From assembly GCA_004297465.1 (NCBI GenBank), contig SCUB01000023.1:248001-312000 (forward strand): a stretch of DNA of 64,000 nucleotides, in the 5' to 3' direction. The notes beneath the pieces were generated by a model. That model saw only the letters and a list, made by a program, of their open reading frames with translations. It did not search any database and was not told the origin of the DNA. The position numbers and the translations under genes were made by a program. Origin of the DNA: Xanthobacteraceae bacterium. GTDB taxonomy: Bacteria > Pseudomonadota > Alphaproteobacteria > Rhizobiales > Xanthobacteraceae. Of the stretch, positions 55,856 to 64,000 are shown piece by piece (the first letter of the stretch is position 1; the number at the start of each line of letters is the position of its first letter).

Positions 55856-57619
55856 ATGGCGCGCGGCTCGCTCTTTTCGCAAACACGCATCTCGACGCTG
55901 GTGCTCGACCGTGTTGCGCGGCGCACGCTCGCGCGCCTGAGCTGGACCGCGACCGGGTTGCGGTGCCTGATGCCGGGGCGCACCGACCGGCTGCTGATCG
56001 CGCCGCAGGAGCTGCGCACCGCCGACGCCACCCGGGCGGCGGAGATCTATGCCGGCCGTTTCGTGTTCGCCGGCAAGATCGTGTCCTGCCACGGCCGCTC
56101 GCCGTTCGACGTGCCGGCGCCGTCCGAGGATTGGGAGATCGCGCTCCATGGCTTCGCCTGGCTGCGCCACCTGCGCGCCGCCGATTCGGCCATCACCCGC
56201 GCCAACGCCCGTTCGCTGGTCGACGAATGGATCGCGCGCCAGCGCCGCGTCAGCACGCTGGCCTGGCGCGCCGATGTTGTCGCGCGCCGCATCATCTCGC
56301 TGTTGTCGCAGGCGCCGCTGTTGCTCAACGGCACCGACGGCAGATTCTACCGCCGCTTTCTGCGTAGCCTGAGCCGCGAGGTGCGCTACCTGCGTTCGAT
56401 GCTGGTCGATGCGCCCGACGGCCTGCCACGGCTGCAGGCGCTGATCGCGCTGTGCTACGGCTCGCTGTGCCTGGCCAACCAGGGCGGCTACATCAATGCG
56501 GTGGCGCGCCGCCTGTCCGAGGAACTGGGGCAGCAGATTCTCGCCGACGGCGGGCACGTCTCGCGCAATCCCGCGGTGCTGATCGAGCTGCTGCTCGATC
56601 TGTTGCCGCTGCGCCAGACTTTCGCCGCCCGCAACGTCGCTCCGCCGCCGGCGCTGCTCAACGCCATCGACCGCATGATGCCGATGCTGCGGTTCTTCCG
56701 TCACGGCGATGGCCAGCTGGCGCTGTTCAACGGCATGGGCGCCACGCCCAACGACCTGCTCGCCACCATCCTGATCTACGACGACAGCCGCGGCGCGCCG
56801 ATGGCCGGCATGCCCCATTCCGGCTACCAGCGGATGGCCGCCGGCAGCCTGGTGGTGCTGATGGACACCGGCGTGCCGCCACCACCCGGCGTCAGCCACG
56901 AGGCCCATGCCGGCTGCCTGTCGTTCGAGCTGTCGTCGGGAACAAGCCGCATCGTCGTCAATTGCGGCCTGCCGGCGACCGGGCGCGACAACTGGCGCGC
57001 CTTCGCGCGCGGCACCGCCGCCCATTCCACCCTGGTGTTTCACGACACCCCGAGCTGCCAGTTCGTCGAGCTGAGCGCGGTCAAGCGCTTCCTGCAGGGC
57101 GCGCCCATCGTCAGCGGCCCGCGCGAGGTCGAGGTATTCCGCGAGGCCCTGCCCGAGGGCACGCTCCTGACCGCGATCCACGACGCCTACAGCCGCTCCT
57201 TCAATGTCCTGCACCGCCGCGCGCTGATGCTTGCGGGCGATGGCCACCGGCTCGACGGCGAGGACACGCTGGTGCATGGCGGCGGCGCGGTGGTGCACAG
57301 CTCGGTCGACGACTACGCGGTGCGGTTCCATCTCCATCCCGGCGTCAAGGCCAGCCGGCTCGGCGACGCGCGCGGCGTCATGCTGGTGCTGCCCAACCGC
57401 GAGGTGTGGATATTCGAATCCCCCGAGGCCACCGTGACGCTGGAGGACAGCGTGTTCCTCGCCGGCAGCGACGGGCCGCGCCGCACCGTGCAGATCGTGA
57501 TCCGCGGCCAGGCCAACGAGGCCGCCAGCGTGCGCTGGAGCTTCATGCGCTCGCCGACCTCGCCCGCCGCCACCACCGCCCGCCACCAGGCCCGGCGCGA
57601 GCCGGAGCTGCCGCTCTAG
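55856..57619 (+). CDS. Heparinase II/III-family protein
   Basis: A 587-residue cytoplasmic-looking protein with the two-part heparinase II/III layout: an N-terminal alpha/alpha-toroid (about residues 70-300, with GRFVFAGKIVSCHGRSPFDV by position about 62-81) and a C-terminal beta-sandwich lyase domain (about 300-570, with SHEAHAGCLSFELSSGTSRI, GTAAHSTLVFHDTPSCQFVE and HDAYSRSFNVLHRR). No signal peptide is visible, so an intracellular substrate or unusual export is implied. The genomic place between rsmB and purH is conserved among rhizobial relatives as I recall; no role is known. Start MARGSLFSQ at 55856 is used. Confidence 0.85.
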   Translation: MARGSLFSQTRISTLVLDRVARRTLARLSWTATGLRCLMPGRTDRLLIAPQELRTADATRAAEIYAGRFVFAGKIVSCHGRSPFDVPAPSEDWEIALHGFAWLRHLRAADSAITRANARSLVDEWIARQRRVSTLAWRADVVARRIISLLSQAPLLLNGTDGRFYRRFLRSLSREVRYLRSMLVDAPDGLPRLQALIALCYGSLCLANQGGYINAVARRLSEELGQQILADGGHVSRNPAVLIELLLDLLPLRQTFAARNVAPPPALLNAIDRMMPMLRFFRHGDGQLALFNGMGATPNDLLATILIYDDSRGAPMAGMPHSGYQRMAAGSLVVLMDTGVPPPPGVSHEAHAGCLSFELSSGTSRIVVNCGLPATGRDNWRAFARGTAAHSTLVFHDTPSCQFVELSAVKRFLQGAPIVSGPREVEVFREALPEGTLLTAIHDAYSRSFNVLHRRALMLAGDGHRLDGEDTLVHGGGAVVHSSVDDYAVRFHLHPGVKASRLGDARGVMLVLPNREVWIFESPEATVTLEDSVFLAGSDGPRRTVQIVIRGQANEAASVRWSFMRSPTSPAATTARHQARREPELPL

Positions 57620-57798
57620 GACCGTCCTCGTTCTCCGGGCATCCAATGACAGTGGGAGGGCTATAGCCCGGCTGGGCGGCCCAGGGACTGATCACGGCCT
57701 TTCTGGTGGTGACGAGGGTCAGGCCAAGGTTTTTCGCCGCGCCGAACCATGGTAAAGCGCCCCCGCATTTCCCGCCCTGCCTGACCCGGATTCATGCC

Positions 57799-59391
<1,593 letters not shown>

Positions 59392-59437
59392 CGGTCACAC
59401 GTTCTGCGCCATCCTTTCTTCGCGCCGGCCTCTCTCC

Positions 59438-59518
59438 TCGTCATGCGCGGGGCCTGACCCGCGCATCCAGCTTGCTTCAGGAAAAATGGACCACCGGGTC
59501 GAGCCCGGTGGTGACGAA
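59438..59518. repeat. Palindromic mosaic repeat (RIME-like), copy 5
   Basis: Begins CGTCATGCGCGGGGCCTGACC and ends CCCGGTGGTGACGAA, with a left hairpin around GCGCGGGGCCTGACCCGCGC and a right one around CACCGGGTCGAGCCCGGTG. An A-rich linker joins them. Confidence 0.8.
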
Positions 59519-59534
59519 ATGAGAGGCCTCTCCT

Positions 59535-59580
59535 TCGTCATGCGCGGGGTCTGACCCGGGCGAAACCCGTTGCCCGGCAG
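59535..59580. repeat. Truncated mosaic repeat, copy 6
   Basis: Left unit CGTCATGCGCGGGGTCTGAC is followed by CCGGGCGAAACCCGTTGCCC and a shortened right end; the second hairpin of the full element is missing. Confidence 0.65.
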
Positions 59581-59591
59581 TGCTTCTCCTT

Positions 59592-59686
59592 CGTCATGCC
59601 CGGGCTTGACCCGGGCATCCAACTGACCCGCCCTCGATTTTCCCAAAAAGAAAGCTGGATTGCCGGATCACGTCCGGCAATGACGA
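59592..59686. repeat. Palindromic mosaic repeat (RIME-like), copy 7
   Basis: Full two-unit copy: TGCCCGGGCTTGACCCGGGCA (by position 59597-59617) and, after a linker with AAAAAGAAAGCTGGA, TTGCCGGATCACGTCCGGCAA (59660-59680), ending TGACG. The right unit matches the one at 52.1 kb. Confidence 0.82.
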
Positions 59687-59716
59687 CGTGGGATGTCCCT
59701 GACGTGGGATGTCCCT
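59685..59716. repeat. 16-bp tandem duplication
   Basis: GACGTGGGATGTCCCT occurs twice without a gap (59685-59700 and 59701-59716), directly against the stop codon of the minus-strand MFS gene. It looks like a recent slippage or a target-type duplication. Confidence 0.8.
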
Positions 59717-61129
59717 TCAGCGCGCCCGCGAGCGCACCAGCAGCGTCAGGCCGACCGCGAAGAACGCCACCAGCACCGCCATGCCGGCCTTCTGGCTCAT
59801 GGTGATGCCGGTGACGAGGCCGACCATCAGCGGCCCCATGAACGACGTCACCTTGCCCGACAGCGCGAACAGGCCGAAATACTGGGTGATGCGCGCGGGC
59901 GGCGCGACGCGGATCAAAAGCGAGCGCGAGGCGGCCTGCACCGGGCCGGCGGCGAGGCCGATCAAGAGCCCGAGCGCGACATAGGCTTTTTCCGCCGGCG
60001 CGGCGTAGAGCCCGTCGCCGGGGTTGGGCGGCGCCACCGCGAACACGAAGCCGATGTGGTCGCGCCCGATAGAGAGGATGGCGATCGCGGCGCCCATCAG
60101 CACGATCAGGCTGGCGATGATCACCGCGCGCGGGCCGAATGCGTCGTCGAGCTTGCCGCCGAGCCAGGCGCCGAGCGTGCCGGTGATGGTCAGGAGGATG
60201 CCGAACACGCCGATCTCGATTGTCGACCAGCCGAACGTGCCGGCGGCGTAGATGCCGCCGAACGCGAACAGCGCGACCAGGCCGTCGGCGTAGATCATGT
60301 TGGCGATAAGGAACAGCGCGACGCGGCGGTTGTGCGGCAGTTCGCCGAGCGTGGCGCGCAGCGACGCAAGGCCATGGCGGATCGCCGCGCTCGCGGGATG
60401 CTTTGCCGCATGATCGGGCGTGATCAGGAACATCGGCAGCACGAACACCATGAACCACAGCGCCGACAAGGGTCCCGACAGCCGGTCGCCGGCATGGCTT
60501 GCGGCATCGAGCCCGAACAGCGGCTTGAACCCCAGCAGCGTCAGCCCGGTATCCGGACTGGCCGCCAGCAGACCCAGCGTGATGACGAGGCTGACCATGC
60601 CGCCGACATAGCCGGTGGCCCAGCCGGTGCCCGACAGCCGGCCGATCCGCTCGGGCGGCACCAGCGTCGGCATCATGGCGTTGTTGAACACGGTGGCGAA
60701 CTCGGCGCCGATGGTGCCGATCGCGAACGCGACCAGCACCAGCGCCGTCGCCGACGGCTCGCCCGGCCGGCCGAACCACAGCAGCGTCGAGCCGATCACC
60801 AAGAGCACGCCGAAGGCCGCGATCCACGGCTTGCGGCGCCCCGAGGCGTCGGCGATCGCGCCCAATACCGGTGACAGGAGCGCGATCGTGAGGCCCGCCG
60901 CCGCGGTGGCGTAGCCCCACAGCTCCTGGCCGCGCACGGCGTCGGCGGCGACGTGGCTGGCGAAATACGGCGCATAGACGAAGGTGGTGACCAGCGTGAA
61001 GAACGGCTGCGCCGCCCAGTCGAAGAAGATCCAGCTCGCCACCGCCGCGCGCGAGGCGTAGCGCGGCGGCGAAAGGCCTTCGCCGGTTGCCGCCGCCGCT
61101 GCCGCGCCACAAACCTGTTCCGGCATCAT
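59717..61129 (-). CDS. MFS transporter, UMF1/Atg22-like
   Basis: A 470-residue inner membrane protein with about 12 transmembrane helices. It resembles the UMF1 family: the N-terminal WIFFDWAAQPFFTLVTTFVYAP region (by position about 33-54), AYASGR-like IADASGRRKPWIAAFGVLLV (about 93-112) and FNNAMMPTLVPPERIGRLSG (about 148-167) are typical. Substrates of bacterial UMF1 proteins are unknown. Start MMPEQVCG at 61129. It is divergent from the ggt gene across 104 bp and ends against a tandem duplication. Confidence 0.86.
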   Translation of the reverse strand: MMPEQVCGAAAAAATGEGLSPPRYASRAAVASWIFFDWAAQPFFTLVTTFVYAPYFASHVAADAVRGQELWGYATAAAGLTIALLSPVLGAIADASGRRKPWIAAFGVLLVIGSTLLWFGRPGEPSATALVLVAFAIGTIGAEFATVFNNAMMPTLVPPERIGRLSGTGWATGYVGGMVSLVITLGLLAASPDTGLTLLGFKPLFGLDAASHAGDRLSGPLSALWFMVFVLPMFLITPDHAAKHPASAAIRHGLASLRATLGELPHNRRVALFLIANMIYADGLVALFAFGGIYAAGTFGWSTIEIGVFGILLTITGTLGAWLGGKLDDAFGPRAVIIASLIVLMGAAIAILSIGRDHIGFVFAVAPPNPGDGLYAAPAEKAYVALGLLIGLAAGPVQAASRSLLIRVAPPARITQYFGLFALSGKVTSFMGPLMVGLVTGITMSQKAGMAVLVAFFAVGLTLLVRSRAR

Positions 61130-61233
61130 TGCTTCCCGCTACGCTGCACTCGTGGTTCAACAGTGGCAGCAATGGCGCGCGCCGACAAGACAAGGCATGA
61201 TGCCGCGCTGACGTGAGCGAGGATGCGCCCGTG

Positions 61234-62985
61234 ATGAAGCAGCCAGGATGGCTACGGGGAATCGCGCTGGCGCTGCTGCTCTCCTGCGGCGGGCTGGCGC
61301 AAGGAGTAGCGCAAGCCCAGGACGCGCGGCCGTCCTCGGTTCCGGCGCCGCGGCTGGCCAGCCAGGCCGTCGTTGCCCGCAACGGCATGGTGGTGGCGCA
61401 GGAGGCGCGCGCGGCGCGCATCGGCGCCGACATTCTGGCGCGCGGCGGCAACGCGGTCGACGCGGCGGTGGCGAGCGGCTTCGCGCTGGCGGTGACCTAT
61501 CCGCGCGCCGGCAATCTCGGCGGCGGCGGCTTCATGCTGGTGCACATGGCGGCGCGCAACGAGACCGTCGCCATCGATTGCCGCGAGAGCGCGCCGCAAG
61601 GCGCAACGCCCACCATGTTCCTCGATGCCGACGGCAAGCCCGACCCGGCCAGATCGCGCGACAGCGCGCTCGCCGTCGGCGTGCCGGGCACGGTGGCGGG
61701 CCTCGCGCTCGCCCATGCGCGCTACGGCTCGGGCCGCTTCACGCTGGCCGAGCTGATCGCGCCGGCCATTCATCTTGCGCGCGACGGCGTCCTCGTCGGC
61801 GACGACACCGCCGATACGCTGCCGCAGGCGCGCGAGCGGCTCATGCGCTGGCCCTCGTCGGCGAAACTGTTCCTGCACGGCGACGGCACGCCGCTCGGCG
61901 AAGGCGAGGTTCTGGTGCAGGAGGATCTCGCGCGCACGCTGGAAGCAATCGCCGCAGCGGGCGCCGACGGCTTCTATCGCGGCGCGGTGGCGGAAAAACT
62001 GGTCGCCGCCGTGCAGTCCGCCGGCGGCCTCCTCACGCTGGACGATCTGGCCGGCTACCGCGCGGTGGTGCGCGCGCCGGTCACCGGCTTCTATCGCGGC
62101 CACGGCATCGCCGCGATGTCGCCGCCCTCGTCGGGCGGCGCGGTGCTGATCGAGACGCTCAACATCCTCGAAGGCTACGATCTCGGCGCCAACGGCGGCA
62201 CTGATGCGCCGCATCTGATGATCGAGGCGATGAAGCGCGCCTATGCCGACCGCGCCTTCTTCCTCGGCGATCCCGCCTTCACCGCGGCGCCGCTGGCGCG
62301 GCTGATCTCCAAGGATTACGCGGCGGCCTTGCGCCGCGACATCGATCCGCAGCGGGCGCGGCCTTCAAGCAGCATCCGCCGCGAGGGCGCCGGTCCCCGC
62401 GAGGGCGGCAACACCACCCATGTCTCGATCGCCGACCGCTTCGGCAACGCGGTCGCCCACACCACCACGCTCAATTTCGGCTACGGCCTCGGCCTCGTCG
62501 CCGAGGGCACCGGCGTGCTGCTCAACAACGAGATGGATGATTTCACCGCCGCGCCGGGCGCCGCCAACGCGTTCGGCCTGGTCGGTTACGAGGCCAACCT
62601 GCCCGGCCCCGGCAAGCGGCCGCTGTCGTCGATGACGCCGGCCATCGTGTTCCGCGACGGCAGGCCGATGCTGATCACCGGTTCGCCCGGCGGCAGCCGC
62701 ATCATCTCGGCGGTGACGCAGGTGATCAGCAACGTGCTCGACCATGGCATGGACATCGCGGCGGCGGTGGCCGCGCCGCGGCTGCATCACCAGTGGATGC
62801 CGGATGAAGTCCGGGTCGAGCGCGGCGTTGCGCCGGCGCTCGTCGAGGACTTGCGCCGGCGCGGCCACGCCGTGGCCGAGCCGCTGGGCGAGACCTCGGC
62901 CAACTCGATCCGGATCGGCGCCGATGGCTTTCATGGCGCCGCCGATCCGCGCACCCGCGGCGCGCTGGCCGCCGGGGTCGACTAG
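61234..62985 (+). CDS. ggt: Gamma-glutamyltransferase
   Basis: Periplasmic N-terminal-nucleophile hydrolase acting on glutathione and other gamma-glutamyl compounds. The 583-residue precursor has a signal peptide (MKQPGWLRGIALALLLSCGG), a large-subunit region (about 40-393) and the autocleavage site at T394 in GGNTTHVSIADRFGN, from which the small subunit begins. Also present are PSSGG (about 293-297) and the GSPGGSRIIS oxyanion region (about 485-494). ATG at 61234 is used; GTG at 61213 would add seven residues before the signal peptide. It faces the MFS gene divergently. Confidence 0.95.
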   Translation: MKQPGWLRGIALALLLSCGGLAQGVAQAQDARPSSVPAPRLASQAVVARNGMVVAQEARAARIGADILARGGNAVDAAVASGFALAVTYPRAGNLGGGGFMLVHMAARNETVAIDCRESAPQGATPTMFLDADGKPDPARSRDSALAVGVPGTVAGLALAHARYGSGRFTLAELIAPAIHLARDGVLVGDDTADTLPQARERLMRWPSSAKLFLHGDGTPLGEGEVLVQEDLARTLEAIAAAGADGFYRGAVAEKLVAAVQSAGGLLTLDDLAGYRAVVRAPVTGFYRGHGIAAMSPPSSGGAVLIETLNILEGYDLGANGGTDAPHLMIEAMKRAYADRAFFLGDPAFTAAPLARLISKDYAAALRRDIDPQRARPSSSIRREGAGPREGGNTTHVSIADRFGNAVAHTTTLNFGYGLGLVAEGTGVLLNNEMDDFTAAPGAANAFGLVGYEANLPGPGKRPLSSMTPAIVFRDGRPMLITGSPGGSRIISAVTQVISNVLDHGMDIAAAVAAPRLHHQWMPDEVRVERGVAPALVEDLRRRGHAVAEPLGETSANSIRIGADGFHGAADPRTRGALAAGVD

Positions 62986-63002
62986 GTCCGGTCCCCACGA
63001 CA

Positions 63003-63536
63003 TCAACTTGCCGGCGGCACGCTGGCGTCGCCGTCGCCGAGCGCGCGCTGCATCAGCACCGCATCGAGCCAGCGTCCGAACTTGAAGCCGACGGCGGTGA
63101 ACGTGCCGGTCATCTCGAACCCGGCGCGGCGGTGCAGCCCGATCGACGCCGCGTTGGTGGAATCGCCGATCACCGCGATCATCTGGCGAAAGCCGCGGGT
63201 CGCGCTCAGGTCCACCAGCTCGCGCAGAAGGCGGGTGCCGACGCCGCGCCGCTGCGCTGCGGGCGCCAGGTAAATCGAATTCTCCACCGTGAAGCGATAG
63301 GCCGGCCGCGCCCGGTAGGGCCCGGCATAGGCATAGCCGATCACCGCGCCATTCCGCGCCGCCACCAGATAGGGAAAGCCGTCGGCCGTGAGGGCCCCGA
63401 AGCGCCGGGTCATCTCGGCGCCGTCGGGCGGATCGATCTCGAAGGTGGCGGTGCCGAACCGCACCGCGTGATCATAGATCGCGGTGATGGCGGCGATGTC
63501 GGCGGCGGTGGCCGGGCGGATCAGAAGGTCGCTCAT
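63003..63536 (-). CDS. GNAT acetyltransferase, phosphinothricin-acetyltransferase-like
   Basis: A 177-residue GNAT enzyme of the Pat/Bar/MddA type. LIRPATAADIAAITAIYDHAV opens it, followed by FEIDPPDGAEMTRRF, GYAYAGPYRARPAYRFTVEN (about residues 71-90), the acetyl-CoA loop APAAQRRGVGTRLLRELVDL (about 96-115) and GLHRRAGFEMTGTFTAVGFK (about 137-156). Such enzymes acetylate phosphinothricin or methionine sulfoximine/sulfone; the natural substrate is not known. Start MSDLLIRPA at 63536; longer upstream frames run into the terminator and the next gene. It converges on ggt. Confidence 0.9.
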   Translation of the reverse strand: MSDLLIRPATAADIAAITAIYDHAVRFGTATFEIDPPDGAEMTRRFGALTADGFPYLVAARNGAVIGYAYAGPYRARPAYRFTVENSIYLAPAAQRRGVGTRLLRELVDLSATRGFRQMIAVIGDSTNAASIGLHRRAGFEMTGTFTAVGFKFGRWLDAVLMQRALGDGDASVPPAS

Positions 63537-63570
63537 GGCCGCGACAAAATGAAACGCCGGCGGCCAAAAG

Positions 63571-63597
63571 AAAAGCCCCGGCCGGGCCGGGGCTTTT
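63571..63597. terminator. Strong terminator between GNAT and Bax-inhibitor genes
   Basis: AAAAGCCCCGGC (63571-63582) pairs with GCCGGGGCTTTT (63586-63597) around CGG. A- and T-runs on both sides make it usable in either direction; it lies about 35 bp downstream of the Bax-inhibitor gene stop on the minus strand. Confidence 0.85.
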
Positions 63598-63630
63598 CCA
63601 TTTTGTGGGGACGGGCAGCCGCCCGAGGCC

Positions 63631-64000
63631 TTATTCGCGCTGTCCGAGCAGTTGCAGCAGCAGCGTGAACAGGTTGATGAAGTTGAGGTAGAGCGACAGC
63701 GCGCCGAGAATCGCCGAGCGCTCGGCCACCTCGCCGCCCATGCCGCCATAGCCGTAGATGTAGTCGTTCTTCAGCCGCTGGGTATCCCAGGCGGTCAGCC
63801 CCGCGAACACCAGCACGCCGATCACCGAGACGACGAACTGCAGCATCGAGCTGGCCAGGAACAGGTTGACCAGGCTGGCCAGAATGACGCCGACCAGACC
63901 CATCAGCAGGAACGAGCCCATCCCGCTCATGTCGCGCTTGGTGGTGTAGCCGAACAGGCTCAGCGCGCCGAACGAGGCGGCGGTGATGAAGAACACCCGC
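63631..64000 (-). CDS. Bax inhibitor-1/YccA family membrane protein (5' part outside window)
   Basis: The C-terminal 120 or so residues of a BI-1/YccA-type integral membrane protein; the gene runs off the right edge and its start is not in view. Visible are FFITAASFGALSLFGYTTKR by position at the left, hydrophobic helices (FLLMGLVGVILASLVNLFL and MLQFVVSVIGVLVFAGLTAW), the conserved WDTQRLKNDY segment and the C-terminal ILGALSLYLNFINLFTLLLQLLG. In E. coli YccA modulates FtsH; others leak calcium. It ends ahead of a strong terminator. Confidence 0.9.
   Translation of the reverse strand, partial: RVFFITAASFGALSLFGYTTKRDMSGMGSFLLMGLVGVILASLVNLFLASSMLQFVVSVIGVLVFAGLTAWDTQRLKNDYIYGYGGMGGEVAERSAILGALSLYLNFINLFTLLLQLLGQRE

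Larger units (their letters stand above)
59392..59716. other. Repeat-filled gap between purH and the MFS gene
   Basis: 325 bp between the purH stop and the MFS gene stop hold three mosaic repeat units (59438-59518, 59535-59580, 59592-59686) and a 16-bp tandem duplication (59685-59716). No coding sequence is supported. The palindromes probably serve as a bidirectional barrier between the converging genes. Confidence 0.75.

Noticed and set aside
54638-57646. A 1002-codon open frame antisense to rsmB and the heparinase-like gene
   Set aside because: Spans two confident genes on the opposite strand and has only low-complexity composition; long stop-free antisense frames are expected at this G+C.
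59438-59716. Repeats considered as a CRISPR array
   Set aside because: Unit length, spacing and palindromic structure are irregular, copies are few and spacers are not unique inserts; no cas gene is near.

Overview
The window reads as ordinary chromosome of a high-G+C alphaproteobacterium of the order Hyphomicrobiales (Rhizobiales), most like the Bradyrhizobium / Rhodopseudomonas / Pseudolabrys group. Several things point there: the rimM-trmD-rplS-leuC-leuD-asd-leuB neighbourhood, the hemC-hemD-Mic60-hemY cluster facing tsaD, a TAXI-type solute receptor, an IalB-family protein, a heparinase II/III-like protein between rsmB and purH, and many rhizobial-type palindromic intergenic repeats. This placement is an inference from gene content and style; no database search was run. 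Coding density is high, genes are compact, and I see no prophage, integrase, transposase, CRISPR array, toxin-antitoxin pair or biosynthetic cluster.

Layout. 0-2 kb: ribosome and tRNA maturation (rimM, trmD, rplS). 2-16 kb: leucine and aspartate-family biosynthesis (leuC, leuD, asd, leuB), interrupted by small secreted proteins, a zincin-type metallopeptidase, a CitE-like lyase, a large acyl-CoA-synthetase/GNAT fusion, a beta carbonic anhydrase and a tandem pair of paralogous membrane-anchored proteins. 16-22 kb: an MFS transporter, a sulfite-oxidase-family molybdoenzyme with its cytochrome b, a pentapeptide MxKDx-type secreted protein, malonyl-CoA synthetase and a TauE/SafE permease. 22-26 kb: the complete sdhCDAB operon, closed by a strong terminator. 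26-38 kb: argG, a PAP2 phosphatase, a DsbA-fold isomerase, rlmN, an IalB-family protein, YkvA and pterin dehydratase proteins, a CBS-containing site-2 protease, an anchored TAXI receptor and typA. 37.6-41.8 kb: a GNAT protein, ppa, DUF167, YggT, tRNA-Ala(CGC), an SDR, a TerB-like protein, a periplasmic phosphatase-like protein and tRNA-Thr(CGT). 41.8-49 kb: the hemC-hemD-Mic60-hemY operon, divergent from tsaD-gpsA-EVE. 49-54 kb: acs, an L,D-transpeptidase, an OmpW-type porin, a thermonuclease and a DUF1674 protein. 54-64 kb: rsmB, heparinase-like, purH, a UMF1-type MFS protein, gamma-glutamyltransferase, a GNAT protein and a truncated Bax-inhibitor-1 family gene at the right edge.

Functional threads. 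Acetyl/acyl-CoA metabolism recurs: acs carries the acetylatable lysine motif, and the CoA-ligase/GNAT fusion has the architecture of the enzyme that acetylates Acs in other bacteria. Succinate dehydrogenase appears as an operon plus a distant DUF1674 protein, the SDHAF4-type assembly factor family. Haem synthesis is tied to envelope or membrane organisation through the Mic60 homologue. Intergenic space is dominated by two kinds of palindromic repeat: two-hairpin mosaic units at about 26.0, 37.2, 52.1 and 59.4-59.7 kb, and a separate element at 6.75 kb.

I did not find a clearly new defence or biosynthetic system. The best leads are modest: the paralogue pair at 13-14.6 kb, the long palindrome and the start-codon inverted repeat around the thermonuclease gene, the membrane-anchored TAXI receptor with an unexplained cytoplasmic tail, and the repeat cluster between purH and the MFS gene.
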